Part shown: positions 17,194 to 25,079 of the stretch, in pieces | Numbering within the stretch: position 1 is the stretch's first letter | Layout: each line of letters begins with the position of its first letter | Assembly: GCF_000069225.1 (NCBI RefSeq) | Contig: NC_010407.1 | Location: 992,001-1,056,000 of the forward strand | Origin: Clavibacter sepedonicus | Lineage (GTDB): Bacteria > Actinomycetota > Actinomycetes > Actinomycetales > Microbacteriaceae | Direction: 5' to 3' | DNA: 64,000 nt | Position numbers and translations under genes: made by a program | The notes under the pieces: generated by a model | What the model was told of the DNA's origin: nothing | The model's input: only the letters and a program-made list of their open reading frames with translations | Database searches by the model: none

Positions 17194-18627
17194 TCAGGCC
17201 CGGTGCGACTTGAGCAGCCGCGTCACCGCGATCATCGCGCCGCCCACCACCGCGGGGATCCCGCCGCCGGGGTGCACCGACGCGCCGACCCGCCACAGCC
17301 ACGGCCGCCAGGGGTCGTTGTACGAGGGGCGGTGGAACGGACCGCTGAGCCACGGCGGCCGCGCGGCCCCGTAGAGCGCGCCGTGCGGCTCGCCGCCCTC
17401 GCCGTAGTACCGCGGATCGAGCACCGTCTGCTCGTCGAGGAGGTCGGTGAGGGGCCCGTCGAGCCCCATCGCGGATGAGACGCGGTCGACCTCGCGGCGC
17501 ACGAAGGGGTGCTCGGCCGTGTAGCGACCGCCGTCCGCGGGTGCGGTGAGCAGGATGCCGACGGTGCTGCGCGGGTTCGGGTATACCTCGCCCGCGCGGT
17601 ACTGGTTGACGAACACCATGGTGTCCGCCGGCTCGTCGCCCGCCTCGAGGCTGCGGTGCAGCGCGGCGGGCTTCGTCGGCAGCACCACGCTGTGCGTCGC
17701 GATCCCCGCGGGCAGCTCCTCCCGCAGCGCGCCGTACAGCGCGATGCCCGAGCGGGAGAGGGTGCGGGGCCGTAGGCGGGGGAGCGTCGGGATCCGCGAC
17801 GGGCCCGTCAGCGTGGCGAGCCGGTCGGCGTCGAGGGCGCTGACGACGAGGTCGGCGGGGTAGCGGCCGGCGTCGGTGGTGACCGACCCGCGCTCGATGC
17901 GGGTGACGGCCTCGCCGGTGCGGATCTCCACCCCGGCCGCCTCGGCCAGCCGGCCCAGCGCGAGCACGATCTCGTACACCCCGCCGCGCGGCACCCACGC
18001 GCCGGTCTCCGCCATGATCGCCGGCATGCTCGCGTAGAGGGCCGGGGTGCGCGCGGGCGAGACGCCCGCGTTGAGGGTGTGGATCGCGATGATCTCGCGC
18101 AGCCCGTCGGGCAGCCACGGCAGGCCGTCGAGGTACGCGCGCGTGGTGAGGCGGGAGCCGTAGACGTCCAGCAGCCGGCGCAGCGCCGGGAGTGCCGCCC
18201 GGTCGAGGGGGTCGGCGAGCAGCAGCTCGGTCACGTCGTCGGCGAGGGGCGCGTGGATGTCGGAGAACCGTCGCCAGGCGGGGTACCAGGGGTGATCCGG
18301 CGCCACCGGCAGGGAGGTCTCCTCGCCGTCGAAGTAGTAGCGGCCGACCTCGGCCATCCGCACCAGGTCGAGCCGGCCGGCGTCGCGGGTCCGCTCGGGC
18401 GCGCGCTCGCCGTCGCCGAGCCGCCGCAGCAGCTCGTCCCACACCGCCGGGAACGTCACCAGCGACGGCCCGGTGTCGATGCGGTCCTCGCCCAGATGGA
18501 TGCGCCGGCTCTTGCCGCCGAGCTCGGGGGAGGCCTCCAGCAGGGTGACGCGGTGGCCCGCGTGCGCGAGCAGCGCGGAGGCGGTGAGCCCGCCCATCCC
18601 GCCGCCGACCACGACGATGCGGCTCAT
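17194..18627 (-). CDS. Phytoene-desaturase-like (CrtI-type) FAD-dependent oxidoreductase
   Basis: A 477-residue flavoprotein. The dinucleotide-binding motif [18 protein letters not shown] is at the N-terminus, followed by the Glu of LLEAS and ELGGKS. The C-terminal FAD motif is [21 protein letters not shown], characteristic of CrtI-like enzymes, which desaturate, isomerise or oxidise carotenoids at the membrane. Its ATG overlaps the stop of the UbiA prenyltransferase (ATGA), so they are co-translated. Next to a lycopene-elongase-like enzyme, a role in carotenoid or polyprenoid modification is likely. Whether it is the main phytoene desaturase is doubtful, because crtE, crtB and the cyclase genes are absent here. 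Confidence 0.75.
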   Translation of the reverse strand: MSRIVVVGGGMGGLTASALLAHAGHRVTLLEASPELGGKSRRIHLGEDRIDTGPSLVTFPAVWDELLRRLGDGERAPERTRDAGRLDLVRMAEVGRYYFDGEETSLPVAPDHPWYPAWRRFSDIHAPLADDVTELLLADPLDRAALPALRRLLDVYGSRLTTRAYLDGLPWLPDGLREIIAIHTLNAGVSPARTPALYASMPAIMAETGAWVPRGGVYEIVLALGRLAEAAGVEIRTGEAVTRIERGSVTTDAGRYPADLVVSALDADRLATLTGPSRIPTLPRLRPRTLSRSGIALYGALREELPAGIATHSVVLPTKPAALHRSLEAGDEPADTMVFVNQYRAGEVYPNPRSTVGILLTAPADGGRYTAEHPFVRREVDRVSSAMGLDGPLTDLLDEQTVLDPRYYGEGGEPHGALYGAARPPWLSGPFHRPSYNDPWRPWLWRVGASVHPGGGIPAVVGGAMIAVTRLLKSHRA

Positions 18628-19499
18628 GGATACCCTCCGAACACGATCGCGACCATGAGCAGCACCCCGGGCAGCGTCCCCGCGATGTACGGGAAGGCGA
18701 CCGACAGGCGGTAGAGGCGGTGGCCGGTCTCCGGCCGCGGGTCGCGCAGCAGGCGCACCACGAGGATGCCGGCGATCAGCAGGTCGACGGCCGCCACGGG
18801 CACGCTCACTACGGCGAACAGCGCCGCCGAGAGGATCCACCAGGCCCCGCTCCACAGGGCCGTCCCGCGGGAACCGAGCCGCACCGCGCTGGTGGTGATG
18901 CCCGCCTCGCGGTCCTCCACGATGTCCTGCACCGCGTCGAAGGCGTGCTTGGCCACGCTCCAGGCCATCAGGCCGAGGACGGCCGGCCAGACCGGCGCGA
19001 CCCCGAGGGCCGCCGGCACGATCACCAGCGGCAGCGCGTAGGCCGCGTTGCTCAGCGAGTCGAGGAAGGGCCGCGCCTTGAAGCGCAGCGGGGGCGCGGA
19101 GTAGAAGACGAACACGCCCGCGTAGAGCAGGATCGCCGCGTTCGCGAGCGGCGGCAGCACGAGCAGGAAGTAGACGAGGAACGGGACGTTGACGGTGGCG
19201 ACGGCCCAGGCGATGAGCCGCACCTCGGACGGGCGGATCCGGGCGCCCTCGATGGAGCCCTTGCGGGGGTTGGCCGCATCCGTGTCCTGGTCGTAGATGT
19301 CGTTGACGCCGTAGATCAGCAGGTTGAACGGCAGCGTGAGCCACAGGATGAGCGGCAGGGCCCGCATGTCGAACAGCGCGCCGGTGAGCCACACGGCGAC
19401 GAGCCCGGATCCGATGGTGTTGATCCACAGCACCGGGCGCGAGATGAGCACGAGGCGGCGCATGGCCACGCCGATCCCCGACGGTGCGATGCGCGACAT
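18624..19499 (-). CDS. UbiA-family prenyltransferase, lycopene-elongase-like
   Basis: A 291-residue membrane protein with about eight helices. The first Asp-rich motif is NDIYDQDTD, followed by NPRKGSIEGA, a stretch that recalls CrtEb-type lycopene elongases. The second Asp-rich motif is DAVQDIVEDREAG. UbiA enzymes transfer a prenyl group from a diphosphate donor; CrtEb-like ones add C5 units to lycopene to make C50 carotenoids. I took ATG 19499; ATG 19463 (MRRLVLISRP) is an alternative. It is first in the operon with the CrtI-like enzyme and divergent from a GT1 glycosyltransferase across 87 bp. Confidence 0.8.
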   Translation of the reverse strand: MSRIAPSGIGVAMRRLVLISRPVLWINTIGSGLVAVWLTGALFDMRALPLILWLTLPFNLLIYGVNDIYDQDTDAANPRKGSIEGARIRPSEVRLIAWAVATVNVPFLVYFLLVLPPLANAAILLYAGVFVFYSAPPLRFKARPFLDSLSNAAYALPLVIVPAALGVAPVWPAVLGLMAWSVAKHAFDAVQDIVEDREAGITTSAVRLGSRGTALWSGAWWILSAALFAVVSVPVAAVDLLIAGILVVRLLRDPRPETGHRLYRLSVAFPYIAGTLPGVLLMVAIVFGGYP

Positions 19500-19586
19500 C
19501 CGCTCGCTGCCGTCGGTCACGCTCTCGAACCTACTCCCGGCTCGGGTGGCCGCCGACCGTCCGGCTGCCGGGCCCACACTGGGTGC

Positions 19587-20783
19587 ATGCGCATGATGCT
19601 CCTCACCGCCGGCACCCGGGGTGACGTGGAGCCCTTCGTGGCCCTGGTGCGGCACGCCGCATCCCGCGGCCACGAGGTGCGGCTGGCCCTGCCCGACGAC
19701 GCGGTCGCGCCCGAGGGGGTGGACGTCGTGCGACTCGGTCTGGACGCCCGGCGGGTGCTCTCCCCGGCCGGGCGCACGCCGTGGGCGCTCGCCCGCCACG
19801 TGCGCGCGGAGGTGCGGCCGGCGATGCGGCGGATGCTCGCCGCCGCGGCGCGGGAGACGGTCGCCTTCGACCCCGACGTGGTGGTGCACCATCCCCTGAT
19901 CCTCAGCGCGCCGATGGCGGCGGACGCGCTCGGCGTGCCCCGCGTGCTGGTGGAGTTCGCGCCGGTGGTCACGCCCAGCGACCGCTTCCCCGCCGCCGGC
20001 GGTCCGACGGCCACCCGCGACCTGGGCGTGCGCAACCGGTCGACCTACGCCGTGCCGCGTGCCGCCGGGCGCCTCTTCGCCGCTGACGTCACGCGCGCCG
20101 CGGCCGAGCTGCCGGGCGGTCGTCGTCCCGCCGGGCGCACCCCGTCGCGCGCGACGCTCATGGCCGTGAGCCCGCACCTGCTGCCGCGGCCCGACGACTG
20201 GCCGGAGCGGGTCCACCAGACGGGGGCCTGGTACGAGGAGGCGCCGGCGGCGTCGACCGACCCGGTCGTCGGGGGCTTCCTCGGCGGCGGACCCGTCGTC
20301 GTCGCCTCGTTCGGATCCATGACGAGAGGGGGTGCGTCGGCGCGGGGGCGGGCGATCGTCCAGGCCGCCCGCGCCCACGGCCTGCGGGTGCTGCTGGTCA
20401 CCGGGTGGGGTGGGCTCGCGCTGCCGGCGGAGTGCCACGGCACCGACGTGCTGGCGGTGCGGTCGGCGCCGTTCGACCAGGTGCTGCCGGGCGCGGCGCT
20501 CGCCGTGCACCACGGCGGGGCCGGCACCTCCCACGCCGTCGCCCGGGCCGGCGTGCCCGCCGTGGTGGTGCCCGTCACCGCCGACCAGCCGTTCTGGGCG
20601 GCCCAGCTGCACCGGCAGGGGGTGGCCGCCGCCCCCATCCCGCTGCGCCGCCTGTCGGTCGACGCCCTCGTGCCCGCGATGGGCGATGCCCTGTCCCGAC
20701 GCGAGCGGGCGGCCGAGGTGGGCGGGCTCATGCGTCGGGAGCGCGGGGTGCGGCAGGCGGTCGACGCGCTCGAGTCCCTCTGA
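19587..20783 (+). CDS. GT1-family glycosyltransferase
   Basis: A 398-residue GT-B fold protein. The N-terminal acceptor domain begins MRMMLLTAGTRGDVEPFVAL, very like sterol/flavonoid/macrolide GT1 enzymes. The C-terminal donor domain has VVVASFGSM and the UDP-sugar signature VHHGGAGTSH, then TADQPFWA. It would transfer a sugar from a nucleotide donor to a small hydrophobic acceptor. Divergent orientation from the UbiA/CrtI pair suggests a CrtX-like role in carotenoid glycosylation, which is an inference from context. The gene's stop lies in a perfect 17-bp tandem repeat. Confidence 0.82.
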   Translation: MRMMLLTAGTRGDVEPFVALVRHAASRGHEVRLALPDDAVAPEGVDVVRLGLDARRVLSPAGRTPWALARHVRAEVRPAMRRMLAAAARETVAFDPDVVVHHPLILSAPMAADALGVPRVLVEFAPVVTPSDRFPAAGGPTATRDLGVRNRSTYAVPRAAGRLFAADVTRAAAELPGGRRPAGRTPSRATLMAVSPHLLPRPDDWPERVHQTGAWYEEAPAASTDPVVGGFLGGGPVVVASFGSMTRGGASARGRAIVQAARAHGLRVLLVTGWGGLALPAECHGTDVLAVRSAPFDQVLPGAALAVHHGGAGTSHAVARAGVPAVVVPVTADQPFWAAQLHRQGVAAAPIPLRRLSVDALVPAMGDALSRRERAAEVGGLMRRERGVRQAVDALESL

Positions 20784-20814
20784 CCCGGCGACCGGCCTGA
20801 CCCGGCGACCGGCC
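20781..20814. repeat. Perfect 17-bp tandem duplication at a stop codon
   Basis: TGACCCGGCGACCGGCC occurs twice head to tail. The first copy supplies the TGA stop of the glycosyltransferase. The repeat precedes GCCGGTCAG, with which it could form a hairpin between convergent genes. Confidence 0.8.
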
Positions 20815-20836
20815 GCCAGCCCTCTGCCGGCGCCGG

Positions 20837-21550
20837 TCAGCCGAGGATCGCGCGCATCTTCTCGTAGAACGGTGCCGGGTCGCCGACCAGCGAGTCCTTC
20901 ACCATGCGGCTCCAGTCGTCGACGACCACCTCGACGGATCCCGCGACCACACCGTCGAGCGACGCCCGGGCCACGTCGCGCGGGGCGATCATCGGCCCGT
21001 CGTAGCCGGCCATGATGTCGGTGTCCGCCGCGCCCAGGTGCACGCCCTGGACGAGGGTGCCCTGCGCGGCGAGCTCCAGCCGCACGGCGTTCGTCATGTT
21101 CCACTCGGCCGCCTTCGCCGCCGCGTAGCCGCCGTTCGCGCGGGTCGAGAACCACGACAGCGCCGACAGGATGTTGACGATCCCGCCGCCGCCGTTCGCG
21201 GCGAGCACGGGCGCGAAGGCGCGAATCACGCCGAGCGTGCCGTAGAAGTGGGTGTCCATCTCACGGCGGATCTCGGCCATGTCGCCCGTGATGAGCGTGG
21301 CGCCCGTGGAGATGCCCGCGTTGTTGACGAGCAGGGTCACGTCCTGCGCGGCCTCCGCGGCGGCGCTGACGGACGCCGGGTCGGTGAGGTCGAGGCGCAG
21401 CACCTCGACGCCGGGGATGTCGATGGTCTCGGGCCGGCGCGCGGTCGCGTAGACCTTGCGGGCGCCGCGCTCGAGCAGCTCCTCGACAAAGGTGCGGCCG
21501 ATGCCACGGTTGGCGCCGGTGACGAGGGCGACCTGATCCTGGATGTCCAT
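20837..21550 (-). CDS. SDR-family oxidoreductase
   Basis: A 237-residue short-chain dehydrogenase: Gly motif TGANRGIG, TARRPE after beta-2 (NADP-type), NNAGI, catalytic Ser in NILSALSW and YAAAK. It resembles the small SDRs often paired with MerR-type regulators. It is divergent from the MerR gene, with which it shares a 180-bp control region holding a palindrome and a hexanucleotide repeat. Substrate unknown. Confidence 0.85.
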   Translation of the reverse strand: MDIQDQVALVTGANRGIGRTFVEELLERGARKVYATARRPETIDIPGVEVLRLDLTDPASVSAAAEAAQDVTLLVNNAGISTGATLITGDMAEIRREMDTHFYGTLGVIRAFAPVLAANGGGGIVNILSALSWFSTRANGGYAAAKAAEWNMTNAVRLELAAQGTLVQGVHLGAADTDIMAGYDGPMIAPRDVARASLDGVVAGSVEVVVDDWSRMVKDSLVGDPAPFYEKMRAILG

Positions 21551-21596
21551 GCGTGCTCTTCCTCCTGCCGCCCGCGTCGTTCGCGAGGTGCGGCGC

Positions 21597-21627
21597 GGCC
21601 TACGCTAGGAGTTGACGTCGACGTGAA
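21597..21627 (-). promoter_or_regulatory. Candidate MerR operator/promoter for the SDR gene
   Basis: A near-perfect 16-bp palindrome, TTGACGTCGACGTGAA, spans 21612-21627. On the minus strand it supplies TTCACG as a -35 box, and TAGGCC at 21597-21602 is a possible -10 box with a 19-bp spacer, the long spacing typical of MerR-activated promoters. The palindrome is off-centre in that spacer, so the assignment is tentative. Confidence 0.4.
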
Positions 21628-21657
21628 GGGCAAGTCCGCCCGGCGGATCGACGGGAA

Positions 21658-21714
21658 CACCATCACCATCACCATCACCATCACCATCACCATCACCATC
21701 ACCATCACCATCAC
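21658..21714. repeat. Hexanucleotide microsatellite (CATCAC)9.5
   Basis: Nine perfect CATCAC units follow a half unit CAC, 16 bp before the MerR start codon and downstream of the palindrome. The array sits in the leader of merR. Unit changes would alter leader length or spacing by 6 bp without touching a coding frame. Confidence 0.95.
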
Positions 21715-21730
21715 GAGGGAAGAGGGCGGC

Positions 21731-22162
21731 ATGCTGCGGATCGGCGACGTGGCGGGACGAGCGGGCGTGAGCACGCGGGCGCTCCGGTACTACGAGGAGC
21801 AGGGCCTGCTGCCGGCGGAGCGCACCACGAGCGGCCAGCGCGTCTACCCGGAGGCCGCGGTCGAGCGCGTGCAGCTCATCCAGCAGCTGTTCGCCGCGGG
21901 CCTCCCGAGCCGCACGATCCGCCAGCTGCTCCCGAGCGTCGACTCGGGCGTCGCCGCGCCCGAGTCGCTCGCGCTCCTGCGCTCCGAGCGCGACCGGATC
22001 ACCGCGGCCATCGCCGAGCTCGAGCGCGCCCGCGAGGAGCTGAACCGCGTGATCGACATCTGCCTGCACCCGACGCCGGAGCACTGCCCGGCGCTTCGCG
22101 AGGGCGCGGCGGCATACGCGGGTGCCGTCGCGGGCGCGACCGAGGAGATCATCGCGGCCTGA
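21731..22162 (+). CDS. MerR-family transcriptional regulator
   Basis: A 143-residue regulator. The winged helix-turn-helix MLRIGDVAGRAGVSTRALRYYEEQGLL opens the protein, followed by the second wing (RVYPEAAVERVQLI) and the long coiled-coil dimerisation helix (residues ~75-115). The C-terminus has two Cys (ICLHPTPEHC), but no clear metal-binding CxxC motif, so an organic ligand is as likely as a metal. It is divergent from an SDR gene, its probable target. The leader contains a nine-and-a-half-unit CATCAC repeat. Confidence 0.9.
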   Translation: MLRIGDVAGRAGVSTRALRYYEEQGLLPAERTTSGQRVYPEAAVERVQLIQQLFAAGLPSRTIRQLLPSVDSGVAAPESLALLRSERDRITAAIAELERAREELNRVIDICLHPTPEHCPALREGAAAYAGAVAGATEEIIAA

Positions 22163-22352
22163 CGGAGGTGAGGCCATCCCGGCCCCGAAGGTCATGGCAG
22201 AACCGTCGCCAGGCATCCACGGGCGAGAGGACCCCGTTCCCGGTTCGGCTCCGTTGCCGTGTGCGGCGAGGCGGGCAGCAGTCAGCTGGATCCGGCGATG
22301 ACGGTGGCGAGGCATATGGTCCGACGCTGGGACACGGTGAGGAGGGGCTCTG

Positions 22353-22823
22353 GTGATCAAGCGGCTCGGTGCGGTCGCGGCTGTGGCCGTCGTCTGCGGT
22401 GCTCTGGCGGGAGTGGTGGTCGGGCTCCTCGCGCGCGGCGTGGTGGACGAGTCCTTCGTGAGGGACTTCTGGACGGGGCCTCCTGCCGCCGGCATCTTCG
22501 CGCTCATCGGAGCCGGCCTCGCCTACGGCGCCGCGACGGTGGCGGCGCGGGTGTCGCGACGGTCGGCGGAGCGCCAGGAATGGTGGGATCGAGCGAAGTG
22601 GGCTCTCGATCTGGTCATGTCATCGGATGAGGCCGATCGCGAAGTGGGGCTCGCCGCGATCGAGGTGCTCGTAGCGGAGGCGACGACGACCGAGGCGGAG
22701 ATGATCGACGCTGTGACCTCGTCGTCACGACTGGATGAGGAGCGGAGGAGCAGCGCGGTATCTGCTTCCGGCGTCCATCCACCTGAGGTGGACACCATCC
22801 CCACACGCGTTGACAATGGATGA
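22353..22823 (+). CDS. Hypothetical two-TM membrane protein
   Basis: A 156-residue protein of unknown function. Two hydrophobic segments (AVAAVAVVCGALAGVVVGLLA and the region from AAGIFALIGAGLAYGAATV) are followed by a soluble, charged helical domain with EWWDRAKWALDLVMSSDEADREVG and a disordered tail. The GTG start is preceded by GAGGAGGGG. The layout, a short anchor and a cytoplasmic helical domain, is like many phage-defence or regulatory membrane proteins, but no family was recognised. The next gene begins 13 bp later with an ideal ribosome site. Confidence 0.65.
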   Translation: MIKRLGAVAAVAVVCGALAGVVVGLLARGVVDESFVRDFWTGPPAAGIFALIGAGLAYGAATVAARVSRRSAERQEWWDRAKWALDLVMSSDEADREVGLAAIEVLVAEATTTEAEMIDAVTSSSRLDEERRSSAVSASGVHPPEVDTIPTRVDNG

Positions 22824-22836
22824 AGGAGGTACCGCC

Positions 22837-23016
22837 ATGACGATGGAGCAAAGGAACCCGAGCCCGAGCGCACTCGAGAAGCGCATCCAGGCCGGTGAGG
22901 CCGACCCCATCAGCGACGCAGAACGTGCCTCGGCAGCGCGGATCCGGATCATGGTCGACAAGAAGCGCGGCCGGAAGACCGAGGACTGGATCAAGAAGCT
23001 GGCCACGAGCGCGTAG
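22837..23016 (+). CDS. Hypothetical 59-residue basic protein
   Basis: A short soluble protein with an acidic first half and a basic C-terminus (RIMVDKKRGRKTEDWIKKLA), probably helical. The ATG has the perfect site AAGGAGGT 6 bp upstream, and the gene sits between the membrane protein and a perfect terminator, so it is very likely real and strongly translated. An in-frame ATG at 22819 would overlap the upstream stop and is less likely. It could be a nucleic-acid-binding or antitoxin-like partner; this is not shown. Confidence 0.65.
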   Translation: MTMEQRNPSPSALEKRIQAGEADPISDAERASAARIRIMVDKKRGRKTEDWIKKLATSA

Positions 23017-23031
23017 CTCGCGATCGACACC

Positions 23032-23063
23032 AGAGGGACCCCGCCGCATGGCGGGGTCCCTCT
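23032..23063 (+). terminator. Strong intrinsic terminator
   Basis: AGAGGGACCCCGCC and GGCGGGGTCCCTCT form a perfect 14-bp stem with a GCAT loop, followed by CTTC. It ends the two-gene unit above. Confidence 0.92.
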
Positions 23064-23123
23064 CTTCGTGTCGGGCACGCTGGCCGGAACGTCGCATGCG
23101 ACGGTTCGGGACCGATGGCGCTC

Positions 23124-23486
23124 CTACGCCCGCTCGTCCGCCACGCCCACGAACCGGCTGCCGATGCCGTCGACCTCGCGCCGGGCGAGGCCGAGCGCGG
23201 GCTCGGGGAGCTCGTCGGGGGAGTGTCGCTCGCAGGAGAGGTAGGAGAACTCCGGCCACCACTTCTTCGGGCGCACGGCCTCGGTGAAGCCGCAGACCTC
23301 GCACGTCAGCTGCACCCAGACGGGCCGCTTGCCGGTCGCGTTCGCGCGGGACTGGGCGAGCCAGGCGGGCGGATCTGCATCCATCGCGGCGATCTCGGAC
23401 TCGGGGACGCGGCTCCCGATGCCGTGGCGCGTGGCCATCTCCAGCGGGATGCCCAGCCGCAGCGCGGCCTCTCGTCTCGTGATCAT
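23124..23486 (-). CDS. Hypothetical protein with a small Cys cluster
   Basis: A 120-residue protein. The N-terminus MITRREAALRLGIPLEMATRHGI looks like a helix-turn-helix-type segment. The middle holds VQLTCEVCGFTEAVRPKKWWPEFSYLSCERH, a C-x2-C...C-x2-H arrangement able to bind zinc. No family was recognised. It may be a small DNA- or RNA-binding protein. It is divergent from the ohrR gene. Confidence 0.65.
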   Translation of the reverse strand: MITRREAALRLGIPLEMATRHGIGSRVPESEIAAMDADPPAWLAQSRANATGKRPVWVQLTCEVCGFTEAVRPKKWWPEFSYLSCERHSPDELPEPALGLARREVDGIGSRFVGVADERA

Positions 23487-23539
23487 GTCGCTCCAGGGTA
23501 CGCGGCGGCGCGCGCGGCCTGGGCATCAGCCGAGATGAA

Positions 23540-23549
23540 TTGCGCACAA
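23540..23549. promoter_or_regulatory. Candidate OhrR operator
   Basis: TTGCGCACAA is a near-palindrome in the only A+T-rich stretch before ohrR, 26 bp from its ATG. OhrR represses its own gene and ohr from such short dyads. Assignment is by position. Confidence 0.35.
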
Positions 23550-23574
23550 CCTTGTTCCGTGCGAGGCTCGACGC

Positions 23575-24111
23575 ATGCCCAAGACCGAGAGCTGCCCGCC
23601 CGCCGACGAGACCGCGCCGCCCGCGCGCATCGCCGACGAGCTGGTGTGCTTCTCGCTCTACACGGCGTCGCGATCCACCACCCAGGCGTACCGCGCGCTC
23701 CTCGCGCCGTGGGGTCTCACGTATCCGCAGTACCTGGTGCTCGTGCTGCTGTGGTCGGGCGACGACCGCACGGTCACCGAGTTCGGGCAGCAGCTCGACC
23801 TCGACTCGGGCACGCTGTCGCCGCTGCTCGCGCGGATGGAGGAGGCCGGCTTCATCACGCGGCGCCGGATCTCCGCCGACCAGCGCGTCGTCACGGTCTC
23901 GCTCGCCGAGCGCGGCCGCACCGTGCGGGCGGAGCTCGCGCACGTGCCCGCGGCGATCATCCGCGGCATGGGCCTCGACCTCGACCGTGCGCGCCAGCTC
24001 CTCACGGCCCTGCACCTGCTCACCGCGGGGATGCAGGAGACCGCGGCGGAGGCGCTCGCGGAGCCCGCCATCCGGCCCGCCGATGCGTCGGCGCGCGCCG
24101 GCACCCCCTGA
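23575..24111 (+). CDS. ohrR: Organic-hydroperoxide-sensing MarR-type repressor OhrR
   Basis: A 178-residue MarR-family protein. LVCFSLYTASRSTTQAYR carries the conserved peroxide-sensing Cys (the C-F-x-L-Y motif), and the winged helix region is VTEFGQQLDLDSGTLSPLLARME and RRISADQRVVTVSL. In known OhrR proteins, organic peroxides oxidise that Cys and the repressor leaves DNA. The N-terminal ~18 residues and the C-terminal ~25 are extensions of low complexity. The gene is 60 bp upstream of ohr, its standard target. Confidence 0.93.
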   Translation: MPKTESCPPADETAPPARIADELVCFSLYTASRSTTQAYRALLAPWGLTYPQYLVLVLLWSGDDRTVTEFGQQLDLDSGTLSPLLARMEEAGFITRRRISADQRVVTVSLAERGRTVRAELAHVPAAIIRGMGLDLDRARQLLTALHLLTAGMQETAAEALAEPAIRPADASARAGTP

Positions 24112-24171
24112 TCCGCACCACCCATCCCCACCCACGGCCGCCACGAGCGGCCACGAACGGAAGGAACCGAC

Positions 24172-24594
24172 ATGGACGCCCTCTACACCGCGGAGGCCCT
24201 CGCCACGGGAGCCGGCCGCGACGGCCGCGTGGCCGTCAGCTACAGCGACCTCGCCCTCGACCTCTCCATCCCCAAGGAGATGGGCGGATCCGGCGAGGGC
24301 GCGAACCCCGAGCAGCTCTTCGCCGCCGGCTACGCCGCGTGCTTCCACTCCGCGCTCCAGGGCGTTGCCCGCGCGCGCAAGGTCAAGATCGCCGACTCCA
24401 GCGTGGGCAGCCGCGTGAGCATCGGATCCAACGGGCAGGGCGGCTACCAGCTCGCCGTGCACCTCGAGGTCGTGATCCCCGGCGTCGAGCACGACCTCGC
24501 GCAGGAGCTCGCCGACCAGGCCCACCAGGTCTGCCCGTACTCGAACGCGACCCGCGGCAACATCGAGGTCACCGTCACGGTCTCGGACGACTGA
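24172..24594 (+). CDS. ohr: Organic hydroperoxide resistance protein Ohr
   Basis: A 140-residue thiol peroxidase of the Ohr/OsmC family. The peroxidatic Cys is in AACFHSA and the resolving Cys in QVCPYSNATRGN. It reduces fatty-acid and alkyl hydroperoxides in the cytoplasm using lipoylated partners. The ATG follows GGAAGGAA. Its stop overlaps the start of the DoxX-like gene by one base (TGATG), so all three genes form one operon. Confidence 0.96.
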   Translation: MDALYTAEALATGAGRDGRVAVSYSDLALDLSIPKEMGGSGEGANPEQLFAAGYAACFHSALQGVARARKVKIADSSVGSRVSIGSNGQGGYQLAVHLEVVIPGVEHDLAQELADQAHQVCPYSNATRGNIEVTVTVSDD

Positions 24595-25001
24595 TGGCCG
24601 GCGTCGTCCGCACGTCCTTCCCGCGCACCGCCGGCCGCGTTGTGCTGGGGTCGTTCCTCGCCTTCGCCGGCATCTCGCACCTCACGGTCGCGCGGGACGA
24701 GTTCCGCGCGCAGGTCCCGAAGTCGCTGCCGGTGCCCGAGGACGTGACCGTCAGCGGATCCGGCGTGGCCGAGATCACGCTCGGTTCCGCCCTGCTGTTC
24801 GCGCGCTCCCGCCGCGGCCTCGCGGGCTGGGCGGCCGCCGCGTTCTTCACGGCGATCTTCCCGGGCAACATCGCGCAGTACGTGCACAAGCGCGACGGCT
24901 TCGGCCTCGACACCGACGGCAAGCGCCTCGGCCGCCTGTTCTTCCAGCCGGTGCTCATCGCGGTGGCGCTGTGGTCGACGGGGGCGCTGAAGAAGCGCTG
25001 A
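24594..25001 (+). CDS. DoxX-like membrane protein
   Basis: A 135-residue protein with four hydrophobic segments. The start GRVVLGSFLAFAGISHLTVAR and the later FPGNIAQYVHKRD are characteristic of DoxX/YphA-type proteins. Function in the family is poorly defined, with links to thiol stress and quinone oxidation. Its place directly after ohr, coupled by TGATG, suggests a membrane partner in peroxide defence. Confidence 0.8.
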   Translation: MAGVVRTSFPRTAGRVVLGSFLAFAGISHLTVARDEFRAQVPKSLPVPEDVTVSGSGVAEITLGSALLFARSRRGLAGWAAAAFFTAIFPGNIAQYVHKRDGFGLDTDGKRLGRLFFQPVLIAVALWSTGALKKR

Positions 25002-25026
25002 CCCGCCGACCCACTGCTCCGCATCA

Positions 25027-25045
25027 CGGCGAGCGCTCCTCGCCG
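25027..25045. terminator. Hairpin after the ohr operon
   Basis: CGGCGAG and CTCGCCG form a perfect 7-bp stem with a 5-nt loop between the convergent DoxX and RES genes. Confidence 0.55.
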
Positions 25046-25079
25046 GGAGTGCCCGCCGTCGTGCTGTGCTCCCGCGGCG

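Noticed and set aside
21658..21714. CATCAC array as coding Ile-Thr or His tags, or a CRISPR-like array
   Set aside because: The units are 6 bp with no spacers, and the frame through it lacks a ribosome site and starts in antisense SDR sequence.
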